Translations under genes and position numbers: made by a program
Notes under the pieces: model-generated
What the model was told of the DNA's origin: nothing
Database searches by the model: none
Seen by the model: only the letters and a program-made list of their open reading frames with translations
Assembly (NCBI GenBank): GCA_003241685.1
Contig: QFPJ01000011.1
Location: 15,548 to 79,547, forward strand
DNA length: 64,000 bases
Direction of reading: 5' to 3'
Origin: Sphingopyxis macrogoltabida
GTDB taxonomy: Bacteria > Pseudomonadota > Alphaproteobacteria > Sphingomonadales > Sphingomonadaceae
In this document: positions 7,731-16,414 of the stretch, piece after piece
How the letters are laid out: each line of letters starts with the position of its first letter
Numbering within the stretch: position 1 is the stretch's first letter

Positions 7731-9892
7731 CCGAACCATTGCTCCCGACCGATAATGAACCGGCACGCCCGCTGTTCGACCGAAGCAGCTCCGATCGTTT
7801 TTTCAACCGGGAACTAAGCTGGCTCGCCTTCAACCGGCGAGTGATGGAGGAAGCGCGCAACCCCGCGCATCCGCTGCTCGAACGGCTGCGCTTCCTGTCC
7901 ATCTCGGGCAGCAATCTCGATGAATTCTTCATGGTGCGCGTCGCGGGCCTGAAGGGGCAGCAGCTTCAGGGCATCGACGATCCGTCGGCCGACGGCCGCT
8001 CGCCCGGCCAGCAGCTTGCCGAGATCGAGGCCGAGGTGAACCGTCTTGTCGATCAGCAGCAGAGCGAGTGGCAGCGGCTGCACGCATTGCTGGGCGAGCA
8101 GGGGATTGCCGTTCACGGCAGCGGGTCCGACAAGGCGGCGTTGCGCGCCGCGCTTCGCCAATATTTCATCGAGCAGATATTCCCGATCCTGACCCCGCAG
8201 GTGCTCGACCCCGCGCATCCATTCCCCTTCATTCCGAATCGCGGCGTCGGGGTGATCTTCGACTTGCAGCGCAAGGCGTCGGGCGACACGGTGCGCGAAC
8301 TGGTGATGATTCCGCCGTCGCTGCCGCGCTTCGTGCCCGTGCCGGGCGAGGCGAGCGCCTTCGTGCCGATCGAATATCTGATCGAGATTTTCGGCGACCT
8401 TCTGTTCCCGGGTTTCACCATTCGCGCCATCGGCGTGTTCCGCATCATCCGCGACAGCGACATCGAACTGGAAGAAGAGGCGGAGGATCTGGTGCGTCTG
8501 TTCCGCACCGCGATCCGCCGCCGCCGGCGCGGGCGGGTGATCCTGATGGAACTGGAGGCCGACATGCCGGCCGAACTGGCGGCCGTGCTCAACGCCGATA
8601 TTCAGGGGCATGAGGCGATCGTCGCCAAGATCGAGGGCTTTGTGGGGCTGGCGGCCCTGTCGGCGCTGGTCGATGTCGACCGGCCCGACCTCAAATTCCC
8701 ATCCTATTCGCCGCGCTTTCCGGAGCGCATTCGCGAACATGGCGGCGATTGTTTTGCGGCGATCCGGTCGAAGGACATCGTCGTCCATCATCCCTATGAA
8801 AGTTTCGACGTCGTCGTGTCCTTTCTGCGCCAAGCCGCGGCGGACCCCGATGTTGTGGCGATCAAGCAGACGCTGTACCGCGCCGGCAATCAGTCGCCCG
8901 TTATTCGCGCGCTGATCGAGGCGGCGGAGGCAGGCAAGTCGGTCACGGCGGTGGTCGAACTGAAGGCGCGATTCGACGAGGAACAGAATCTGCTGTGGGC
9001 GACGCAGCTCGAGCGCGCCGGGGTGCAGGTCGTCTATGGCTTCATCGAATGGAAGACCCACGCCAAGATTTCGATGGTCGTGCGCCGCGAAGGGCAGGGC
9101 TACCGCACCTATTGCCACTTCGGCACCGGCAATTACCATCCGGTGACGGCGCGCATCTATACCGATCTCAGCTTCTTTACCGCCGATCCGCGGGCAGGGC
9201 GCGACGCGGCGCAGTTGTTCAACTACATCACCGGCTATGTCGAGCCCGAACGGCTGGAACTGGTGACGATGTCGCCGCTGAACATGCGTCAGCATCTGTG
9301 CGATCTGGTCGATGCCGAGATCGCGGCCGCAAAGGCGGGCCGGCCGTCGGGCCTGTGGGCCAAGATGAACAGCCTGGTCGACCCCGGCATCATCGACAAG
9401 CTATACGAGGCGAGCGCGGCGGGCGTACCCGTCGAACTGATCGTGCGCGGCATCTGTTGCCTGCGCCCCGGCGTGCCCGGCCTGTCGGAAACGATCCGCG
9501 TCAAGTCGATCGTCGGGCGCTTTCTGGAACACAGCCGCATCTGGGCCTTTGCCAATGGCGCGCGCCTGCCGCACAGCGGTGCGAAGCTGTATATTTCCAG
9601 CGCCGACTGGATGCCGCGCAATTTCGACCGCCGGGTCGAATATATGATCCCGATCGAAAATCCGACGGTGCACGACCAGATTCTCGATCAGGTGCTGGTC
9701 GCCAATCTGATCGACAATGAACAAAGCTGGATATTGCAACCGGACGGAACCTATGTGCGGGTGGCACCCGGCGACAAGCCGTTCAACCTGCATCATTATT
9801 TCATGAACAATCCCTCGCTGTCGGGGCGCGGGACCGCGCTGCACGAACAGCAGGATGTTCCGACGCTGGCCTTCACCACCCGCGAGGTTTGA
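7721..9892 (+). CDS. ppk1: Polyphosphate kinase 1
   Basis: PPK1 reversibly polymerises the gamma phosphate of ATP into polyphosphate at the membrane. The 723-residue product has the N-terminal block FFNRELSWLAFNRRV, the core RFPERI and HHPYESFD blocks, the phospho-histidine motif KTHAKISMVVRREG and the C-terminal PLD-like domain with RGICCLRPGVPG and NFDRRVEYMIPI. It overlaps hda by 10 bp and is followed 6 bp later by ppx, so synthesis and breakdown of polyphosphate are encoded in one transcript with a replication regulator. Confidence 0.97.
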   Translation: MSLTEPLLPTDNEPARPLFDRSSSDRFFNRELSWLAFNRRVMEEARNPAHPLLERLRFLSISGSNLDEFFMVRVAGLKGQQLQGIDDPSADGRSPGQQLAEIEAEVNRLVDQQQSEWQRLHALLGEQGIAVHGSGSDKAALRAALRQYFIEQIFPILTPQVLDPAHPFPFIPNRGVGVIFDLQRKASGDTVRELVMIPPSLPRFVPVPGEASAFVPIEYLIEIFGDLLFPGFTIRAIGVFRIIRDSDIELEEEAEDLVRLFRTAIRRRRRGRVILMELEADMPAELAAVLNADIQGHEAIVAKIEGFVGLAALSALVDVDRPDLKFPSYSPRFPERIREHGGDCFAAIRSKDIVVHHPYESFDVVVSFLRQAAADPDVVAIKQTLYRAGNQSPVIRALIEAAEAGKSVTAVVELKARFDEEQNLLWATQLERAGVQVVYGFIEWKTHAKISMVVRREGQGYRTYCHFGTGNYHPVTARIYTDLSFFTADPRAGRDAAQLFNYITGYVEPERLELVTMSPLNMRQHLCDLVDAEIAAAKAGRPSGLWAKMNSLVDPGIIDKLYEASAAGVPVELIVRGICCLRPGVPGLSETIRVKSIVGRFLEHSRIWAFANGARLPHSGAKLYISSADWMPRNFDRRVEYMIPIENPTVHDQILDQVLVANLIDNEQSWILQPDGTYVRVAPGDKPFNLHHYFMNNPSLSGRGTALHEQQDVPTLAFTTREV

Positions 9893-9898
9893 CGAATT

Positions 9899-11383
9899 TT
9901 GGCGTTATCCCGTTCATCGAAGCAGGCGACCCATCGGTCCGCCGTCATCGACATCGGTTCCAATTCGGTGCGGATCGTCGTTTATGAAGGACCGGCCCGC
10001 GCGCCCGCGGTCATCTTCAACGAAAAGGTCGCGGCGGGCCTGGGACGCGGGCTGTCGGTCGATGGCCGCATCGCGCCGGAGGATGCCGAACGCGGGCTGA
10101 CCGCGCTGCGCCGCTATGCGCTGCTGGCGCAGCACATGCAGGTCAAGGATTTGCAATGCGTCGCCACGGCCGCGGTGCGCGATGCGACCAACGGCGGCGA
10201 TTTTCTGGCCGGGGCTGCGGAAGCGGGACTGAAAATCCGGCTGCTGTCGGGCGAGGAGGAGGCGGAAGCGTCCGGCTGCGGCGTGCTGGCCGCGATTCCC
10301 GACGCGCGCGGCATTGCCGTCGACCTGGGCGGCGGCAGCCTGGAACTGGCCGAAGTGGCAAATGGCACCGTCGGGCGCCGCGCGTCCTTTCCGCTTGGCG
10401 TGCTGCGGCTTCCGGCGCTGCGCAAGGACGGTCGCCAGCCGTTCGAACGCGCGGTGCGCAAGATGCTGAAGGACGCGGGCTGGCCCGGCGCCATGGCCGG
10501 CATGCCGCTCTATCTGGTGGGCGGGTCGTGGCGCGCGCTGTCGCGCCTAGACCTGGAAATTACGCGCGATCCGCTGGCCGTGCTCGACCAGCACAGCTTG
10601 CCCCGCGCCGCGCTGCGCCGTCTGCTCCGCGCGACGAAGCGGATGAGCTTCGAGGAGTTGAAGGCGATTCCCGGCATGGCGTCGAACCGCGCCGCGACCT
10701 TGCCCGATGCGGCCGAGTTGCTGGCCGCGCTGGTCAACATCATCGACGCGCCCGAAATGACGGTATCCTCGTCGGGGCTGCGCGAAGGGCTGCTCTATCA
10801 GGCGCTCGACCCGGCGACGCAGGCGCAGGACCCGCTGATCGTGGCGGCCGAATTCGAAGGCCGCAGGCTCGCCCGCTTTGCCCCCCACGGCCGCGCCATC
10901 GCCGACTGGATCGCGCCGCTGTTCGCGCAGGAAGCCGTCGCCGACAGCCGCATCCGCCTGGCGGCCAGCCTGCTGAGCGACGTTGCCTGGTCGGCGAACC
11001 CCGATTTTCGCGCCGAGCGCGGCACCGAGATCGGCCTGCACGGCAATTGGCGCGGCATCGATATTCCGGGCCGCATCCTGCTCGCCCGCGCGTTGCACGC
11101 CGGGTTCGGCGGCGCGGACGGCGATTTTCCGGCGATGGGCACGCTCGTCAGCGTCGAACGGCTGGCGCGGGCGCGGCAATGGGGGCTGGCGATCCGCCTC
11201 GCACAGCGACTGACCGGCGGCGTCGAGGCGCCGCTGCGCGCGAGTTCGATTGCGTTGGAGGACGGCAGGCTGCGGCTCAGCCTCGATCCCGGCTGGCATC
11301 ATCTGGCCGGCGAATCGGTCGAACGCCGTCTGAAAGCGCTCGCGCAGACGCTGGAAGCGAAACCGGAAATGCTGCTGCGCTAA
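9899..11383 (+). CDS. ppx: Exopolyphosphatase of the Ppx/GppA family
   Basis: The 494-residue protein degrades polyphosphate from its ends and in some bacteria also hydrolyses pppGpp. The ASKHA-fold signatures are present: AVIDIGSNSVRIVVYEG (phosphate loop 1) and GIAVDLGGGSLELAEV (phosphate loop 2), followed by a helical C-terminal HD-like domain (about 310-490). The start is a TTG at 9899, six bases after the ppk1 stop; no ATG or GTG precedes the conserved first strand, so TTG is the only reasonable start. Gene order ppk1-ppx is classical. The convergent neighbour is rnd, 8 bp away. Confidence 0.95.
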   Translation: MALSRSSKQATHRSAVIDIGSNSVRIVVYEGPARAPAVIFNEKVAAGLGRGLSVDGRIAPEDAERGLTALRRYALLAQHMQVKDLQCVATAAVRDATNGGDFLAGAAEAGLKIRLLSGEEEAEASGCGVLAAIPDARGIAVDLGGGSLELAEVANGTVGRRASFPLGVLRLPALRKDGRQPFERAVRKMLKDAGWPGAMAGMPLYLVGGSWRALSRLDLEITRDPLAVLDQHSLPRAALRRLLRATKRMSFEELKAIPGMASNRAATLPDAAELLAALVNIIDAPEMTVSSSGLREGLLYQALDPATQAQDPLIVAAEFEGRRLARFAPHGRAIADWIAPLFAQEAVADSRIRLAASLLSDVAWSANPDFRAERGTEIGLHGNWRGIDIPGRILLARALHAGFGGADGDFPAMGTLVSVERLARARQWGLAIRLAQRLTGGVEAPLRASSIALEDGRLRLSLDPGWHHLAGESVERRLKALAQTLEAKPEMLLR

Positions 11384-11391
11384 AGGGCGTG

Positions 11392-12579
11392 TCAGGCGGG
11401 GGCGGCCGCGCCGATGTCGATCTCGCTCATCACCAGCTTGCCCTGTTTCACCGCAAAGCCCATGCGCCCGTCGACCAGATCGAGGGCGGCCTGGCCAAAC
11501 ACCTCGTAACGCCAGCCCTGCATCATCGCGATGCCGTCGCGGCGTCCGGCCGCCAGCGACTCCAGATCGTCGCTGCGCGCGATCAGGCGTGAAGCGACAT
11601 TGAGTTCGCGCGACCGGATTTTCAGCAGCAGTTTCAAAAGGTCGGCGACCAATACGCCTTCCTTGCCCAGCCCCGGCCCGCGCGGCGCGCGATCGGGCAT
11701 TTCATCGCGCGACAGCGGTTTCGCACCCGCCAGCGCGTCGATCAGACGGCCGCCGATGTCGTTGGTCCGCCAGGTCGCCGACAGGCCGCGGACGCGGCCC
11801 AGCCCGTCCTGATCCTGCGGCGGATGCGCGGCAAGGTCGGCCAGCGTCTCGTCCTTGACGATGCGCCCGCGCGGCAGATTCTTGTTCCGCGCCTCGCGCT
11901 CGCGCCATGCCGCCAGCGCGCGCAGCCGTCCCAGAACCTCGGGCTTGCGCGACGGCACCTTGATGCGTTCCCACGCCTTGTCGGGATCGAGCGAATAGTT
12001 CGACGGATCGGCCAGCCGCTCCATTTCCTCGTCCAGCCAGTGGCCCCGCCCGGTCTTGACCAGTTTTTTGAGCATCATCGGAAAGATTTTGGCGAGATGG
12101 GTGACGTCGCCGATCGCATAGTCGATCTGGCGCTTGTCGAGCGGCCTGCGGCTCCAGTCGGTGAAGCGGGCGCCCTTGTCGAGTTGCAGGCCCAGCCAGG
12201 CTTCGACGAGGTTCGAATAGCCCACCTGCTCCGCCTGACCCAGCGCCATCTGGCCGATCTGGGTGTCGAAGATCGGGAAGGGCGTCTTGCCGGTCAGGTT
12301 GAAGATGATTTCCACATCCTGCCCGCCGGCATGGAACACCTTCAGCACATCGTCATTGTCGACGAGCAGGTCGAGCAGCGGCTTGAGGTCGATGCCGGAC
12401 GCCATCGGATCGATCGCGGCGGCGTGCGCGCTGTCAGCGACCTGAATCAGGCACAGCTCGGGCCAGAAGGTGTTTTCGCGCATGAATTCGGTGTCGACGG
12501 CGATGAAATCGCTGTGCTTGATCAGGTCGACGAATTCGACGAGCGCGGCATTGGACTCGATCAACGGATGGACTTGCAT
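11392..12579 (-). CDS. rnd: Ribonuclease D
   Basis: RNase D is a 3'-5' exonuclease that trims tRNA precursors. The 395-residue protein carries the DEDDy exonuclease motifs (DTEFMREN; FHAGGQDVEIIF; YAIGDVTHLAKI with Tyr and Asp) and a C-terminal HRDC domain (about 210-290, starting near RLRALAAWREREARN). The ATG at 12577-12579 sits in a 104-bp divergent region shared with the small gene at 12684. The 3' end is nearly back-to-back with ppx. Confidence 0.95.
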   Translation of the reverse strand: MQVHPLIESNAALVEFVDLIKHSDFIAVDTEFMRENTFWPELCLIQVADSAHAAAIDPMASGIDLKPLLDLLVDNDDVLKVFHAGGQDVEIIFNLTGKTPFPIFDTQIGQMALGQAEQVGYSNLVEAWLGLQLDKGARFTDWSRRPLDKRQIDYAIGDVTHLAKIFPMMLKKLVKTGRGHWLDEEMERLADPSNYSLDPDKAWERIKVPSRKPEVLGRLRALAAWREREARNKNLPRGRIVKDETLADLAAHPPQDQDGLGRVRGLSATWRTNDIGGRLIDALAGAKPLSRDEMPDRAPRGPGLGKEGVLVADLLKLLLKIRSRELNVASRLIARSDDLESLAAGRRDGIAMMQGWRYEVFGQAALDLVDGRMGFAVKQGKLVMSEIDIGAAAPA

Positions 12580-12683
12580 GCGGCGCCTATACAGCTAGTT
12601 GGTGCGGACGGGCAGGAAAAATTGCCGCAATCTCTTCGGGTCGCAAAGGCGCCGCCACGGCGCGTATCGAAGGGGGTCATTCG

Positions 12684-13013
12684 ATGATGTGGATGGGCTG
12701 GGCGCTGGCGGCGCTCGCTGTCGCTTTGCTGGTCGGTCAATATGCGGCGGGGCAGGCGGATATTTTCGTGTCGATCGCCAATCCGCGGCCGCTGGACGAA
12801 GAGCGGATGGTGGTCACGCTGAAAGGCTGGGGCTTCGCCGCCCACGCCGCGCAGCCGTTCATCACGCCCGAAGCGGATCAGGGGCTGTGCGACGTTCGCG
12901 TCTTTGCGACGCGGCGGCAGATGCTGACCGCCATTGCCAGCTTCGGCTATCTGCGCCCGGTGACGGTCGCGTGGCGCGCCCATGCCGGCATCTTGCCGCT
13001 GGGAGATGCCTGA
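12684..13013 (+). CDS. Small membrane-anchored protein of unknown function
   Basis: The 109-residue product has one N-terminal hydrophobic segment (GWALAALAVALLVG) that could be a signal anchor, and a soluble remainder with a strand-rich stretch (ADIFVSIANPRP, ERMVVTLKGWGF). I do not recognise the family. Its stop overlaps the start of the next gene by one base (TGATG), so it is probably translated together with the FAD-linked oxidase. The ATG is doubled (ATGATG); the first was taken. It shares a 104-bp divergent promoter region with rnd. Confidence 0.75.
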   Translation: MMWMGWALAALAVALLVGQYAAGQADIFVSIANPRPLDEERMVVTLKGWGFAAHAAQPFITPEADQGLCDVRVFATRRQMLTAIASFGYLRPVTVAWRAHAGILPLGDA

Positions 13014-14524
13014 TGCCGGTCGTGCGGTTGAGCGAGGCGGGCCGCTGGACGAACTACCACGGCACCGGGGTCAGCGAGAAGTCCGTGCGCTTTGCGTTGC
13101 GCGGCGGCGACGCCGCGCGGGGGCGGGACGAGATTGCGGCGGCGGCCGCGGCGGTGGTCGCGTGGCTTGGCGAAGCGAAGGCGGCTGGCAAGCGCGTCCG
13201 GCCGCTGGGCGCCGGTTGGTCGCCGTCGAACGTCAACATCCTGTCGGATGGCTGGCTGCTCCATACCCGGCGGTTCAACCGCTGTTTCCGCGTCGCGGCG
13301 GACGATGTCCGGTCCGGCATCGACGCGTCGGCGCTGATGCTGGTCGAGGCGGGCGCGCTGGTCGACGAGGTGTCGGACAAGCTGGAAGAACAGGGGCGGT
13401 CGCTGTGGACGAGCGGCGCGGGCAATGGACAGACCTTTGCCGGCGCGGCGGCAACCGGCACGCATGGGTCGATGGTCGCGCATGGCGGCATTCAGGATCA
13501 TATCCGCGCGGTGCAGGTCGCGACGCCGCGCGGTAGCTATTGGGTCGAACCCGCCGCGGGGGTGATGCGCGACGCCTTCATCGCCGCGACCGGATCGATA
13601 CCGCTGCGCGATGACGAGTTGTTCGCGGCGGTGCAATTGCCGGTCGGATCGCTCGGTATCGTCACTGCCCTGGTGGTGGACAGCGTGCCCAAATTCCTGG
13701 TCCGGCCGATCCAGAATTTGCGGACGATCGACCGCGCGGCGCTCGACTGGCTGGCGACCGGCGATTTCCGGCGTTTTTCCGCCGCCTATGCGCTCGACCG
13801 GACGCCCGATTTCGTGCAGATGATCGTCAATCCCTATAAACCGTTCAAACGGCCGGCGATGCTGCGCTTCCTGTATCGCGAGCCGTGGCGCGACGATTAT
13901 CCCCGCGCGACGCCGGGAGAGCTGGGCGCCGGTTATGACGCGCTCAGCCTGCTCGGGCGTCTGCTCGACAGCTATCCCTGGGCGCGGGGCGCGCTGTTGC
14001 AGTTCGCGATGAAGCTGGGCTATGCCGCTGGCCCCGACATCGACGATCCGGCGGTTTTCGGCAGTTGGGGGGAGGGGCTGGACACGCATCGGCCGCTCGC
14101 CGATCTGTTCAACGCGTCGGTGACGATCGACCGGGCCGACCTGCCACATGTGTTCGAACTGATCTGCGCCGTCTATGCCGAGCATGGCGGATCGACGGTG
14201 GTGACGGTACGGTTCATGGAACGGGCGCAGGGGTTGCTTGCGCCCGCGCGCTTTCCGCACAATGCCGTCATCGATTTCGACGGTCCGCGCAGCGACCGGA
14301 CGGCGGAGGCCTATGCGCGGGTGGTCGCGTTGCTCGATGCGCGGAACATCGGCTTCACGCGGCACTGGGCGAAAAGCTGCCGGCTCGATGCCGCGCGCGT
14401 CGCGGCCGACTATGGCGAGGATTTCCGCCGCTGGCGCGCGGCGCGCGAACGGTTGATCCCCGACCCCGCCGACCGGGCGATTTTCGGCAGCGCGGTGCTC
14501 GACGGACTGGGTCTGACCCGCTGA
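13013..14524 (+). CDS. FAD-linked sugar-lactone oxidase-like protein (VAO/ALO family)
   Basis: The 503-residue protein has an FAD-binding type 4 domain (about 45-220: RVRPLGAGWSPS, VEAGALVDEV, AAATGTHGS) and a C-terminal D-arabinono-1,4-lactone oxidase-like domain that ends with HWAKSC, a motif usual near the C-terminus of that family. Such enzymes oxidise sugar lactones or alditols, passing electrons to oxygen or a quinone. Where covalent members carry a histidine before Ser in the first motif (GHS), this protein has Trp69, so FAD is probably held non-covalently. The start was set at the ATG at 13013, which overlaps the previous stop by one base; the frame is open further upstream without conserved sequence. 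Confidence 0.85.
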   Translation: MPVVRLSEAGRWTNYHGTGVSEKSVRFALRGGDAARGRDEIAAAAAAVVAWLGEAKAAGKRVRPLGAGWSPSNVNILSDGWLLHTRRFNRCFRVAADDVRSGIDASALMLVEAGALVDEVSDKLEEQGRSLWTSGAGNGQTFAGAAATGTHGSMVAHGGIQDHIRAVQVATPRGSYWVEPAAGVMRDAFIAATGSIPLRDDELFAAVQLPVGSLGIVTALVVDSVPKFLVRPIQNLRTIDRAALDWLATGDFRRFSAAYALDRTPDFVQMIVNPYKPFKRPAMLRFLYREPWRDDYPRATPGELGAGYDALSLLGRLLDSYPWARGALLQFAMKLGYAAGPDIDDPAVFGSWGEGLDTHRPLADLFNASVTIDRADLPHVFELICAVYAEHGGSTVVTVRFMERAQGLLAPARFPHNAVIDFDGPRSDRTAEAYARVVALLDARNIGFTRHWAKSCRLDAARVAADYGEDFRRWRAARERLIPDPADRAIFGSAVLDGLGLTR

Positions 14525-14539
14525 TATCGCCTTCAACCC

Positions 14540-14568
14540 TTGACAAACCCGTCCCCGCGCTGCCTTAG
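14540..14568 (+). promoter_or_regulatory. Putative sigma70 promoter of aspS
   Basis: A perfect -35 TTGACA (14540-14545) is followed after 17 bases by CCTTAG (14563-14568). Initiation would fall near 14575, giving a leader of about 50 bases before the aspS ATG. The -10 is weak by E. coli standards. Confidence 0.5.
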
Positions 14569-14627
14569 GCGCGGCCATATCGGCGCGTTTTTGGAGCGCG
14601 CCTTTCCGGACATTGAAAGACAAGCAG

Positions 14628-16409
14628 ATGCACGCCTATCGCACCCATAATTGTGGCCAGCTTCGCGCCGAGGACGTCGGCCAGAGCGTCCGCCTGTCGG
14701 GCTGGGTCCACCGCAAGCGCGACCATGGCGGGCTGCTGTTCGTCGACCTGCGCGATCATTATGGCCTGACGCAGATCGTTGCGGATTCCAGCGACCCGGC
14801 CTTTGCGATGCTCGACGGGCTGCGCGCCGAAAGCGTCGTGACCGTCACCGGCGACGTCGTCGCGCGGTCGGACGAAACCGTCAACGCGAACCTGCCGACC
14901 GGGGCCATCGAAGTGCGCGCGCGTGCGGTTTCGGTGCAGTCGGCAGCCGCCGAACTGCCGATGCCGGTCGCGGGCGAACAGGAATATCCCGAGGACATTC
15001 GCCTGAAGTACCGCTTCCTCGACCTGCGCCGGGAACGGCTGCATGCCAATATCCTGCTGCGCTCCAACGTCATTGCGTCGCTGCGCCGCCGGATGGTGGA
15101 ACAGGGGTTCACCGAATATCAGACGCCCATCCTGACCGCTTCGTCGCCCGAAGGCGCGCGCGACTATCTGGTGCCCAGCCGCGTCCATCCCGGCAAATTC
15201 TATGCGCTGCCGCAGGCGCCGCAGATGTTCAAGCAACTGCTGATGGTCGCGGGTTTCGACCGCTATTTCCAGATCGCGCCCTGCTTCCGCGACGAGGACG
15301 CGCGCGCCGACCGTAGCCCGGGCGAATTTTATCAGCTCGATTTCGAGATGAGCTTCGTTACCCAGGACGATGTGTTCAATGCCATCGAACCCGTGCTGGC
15401 CGGGGTGTTCGAGGAATTCGCCAATGGCAAGTCGGTGACGCCGGCGGGCAGCTTTCCGCGCATTCCCTATCGCGAGTCGATGCTGAAATATGGCAACGAC
15501 AAGCCGGACCTTCGCAACCCGCTGATCATTACCGACGTGTCGTCGCATTTCGCGGGCTCGGGCTTCGGCCGGTTCGCCGATATCGTCGCGGCGGGCGATG
15601 TCGTGCGCGCCATTCCCGCGCCGGGGACCGCCGACAAGAGCCGCAAATTCTTTGACGACATGAACAGCTGGGCGCAGGGCGAGGGCTTTGCGGGCCTGGG
15701 CTATGCGACGCGCAAGGGCGGCGAATGGGGCGGTCCGATCGCCAAGAACCATGGGCCGGACAAGATGGACGCGCTGGCCGCGGAACTGGGGATCGGCCCC
15801 GATGACGGGCTGTTCTTTGCCGCCGGCAAGGAAGCCGTCGCGGCCCGGCTGGCCGGCTTTGCGCGCACCCGCGTCGCCGAACAACTGGGCCTGATCGACC
15901 CGAACAGCTTCGCAATGTGCTGGATCGTCGATTTCCCGATGTTCGAGGCCGACGAGGACACCGGCAAGATCGATTTCAGCCACAATCCCTTTTCGATGCC
16001 GCAGGGCGAACTGGAAGCGCTGGAAACCAAGGACCCGCTCGAAATCCTCGCCTGGCAATATGACATCGTGTGCAACGGCGTCGAACTGTCGTCGGGCGCG
16101 ATCCGGAATCACCGGCCCGACATCATGTACAAGGCGTTCGAGATCGCCGGGTATAGCCAGGCCGACGTCGATGCCAATTTCGCGGGCATGATCAACGCGT
16201 TCAAATATGGCGCGCCGCCGCACGGCGGTTCGGCGCCGGGCGTCGACCGGATCGTCATGCTGCTCGCCGACGAACCCAATATCCGCGAGGTCGTGGTCTT
16301 TCCGATGAACCAGAAGGCGGAAGACCTGATGATGGGCGCCCCGGCGCCGGTCAGCGAAAAGCAGCTGAAGGAACTCAGCATCCGCCTGATCGACGGGCCG
16401 AAGAACTGA
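14628..16409 (+). CDS. aspS: Aspartyl-tRNA synthetase
   Basis: This class II synthetase charges tRNA-Asp, and in lineages that use the tRNA-dependent route also tRNA-Asn. The 593-residue protein begins with the OB-fold anticodon domain (LSGWVHRKRDHGGLLFVDLRD, quoted here only in part: GWVHRKRDHGG), has motif 2 (RDEDARADR..GEFYQLD), the bacterial GAD insertion (about 285-420) and motif 3 (GGSAPGVDRIVMLL). Start chosen at the ATG at 14628, immediately before the conserved HAYRTHNCGQL; a TTG five codons upstream is less likely. A promoter lies at 14540-14568. Confidence 0.97.
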   Translation: MHAYRTHNCGQLRAEDVGQSVRLSGWVHRKRDHGGLLFVDLRDHYGLTQIVADSSDPAFAMLDGLRAESVVTVTGDVVARSDETVNANLPTGAIEVRARAVSVQSAAAELPMPVAGEQEYPEDIRLKYRFLDLRRERLHANILLRSNVIASLRRRMVEQGFTEYQTPILTASSPEGARDYLVPSRVHPGKFYALPQAPQMFKQLLMVAGFDRYFQIAPCFRDEDARADRSPGEFYQLDFEMSFVTQDDVFNAIEPVLAGVFEEFANGKSVTPAGSFPRIPYRESMLKYGNDKPDLRNPLIITDVSSHFAGSGFGRFADIVAAGDVVRAIPAPGTADKSRKFFDDMNSWAQGEGFAGLGYATRKGGEWGGPIAKNHGPDKMDALAAELGIGPDDGLFFAAGKEAVAARLAGFARTRVAEQLGLIDPNSFAMCWIVDFPMFEADEDTGKIDFSHNPFSMPQGELEALETKDPLEILAWQYDIVCNGVELSSGAIRNHRPDIMYKAFEIAGYSQADVDANFAGMINAFKYGAPPHGGSAPGVDRIVMLLADEPNIREVVVFPMNQKAEDLMMGAPAPVSEKQLKELSIRLIDGPKN

Positions 16410-16414
16410 CGCGG

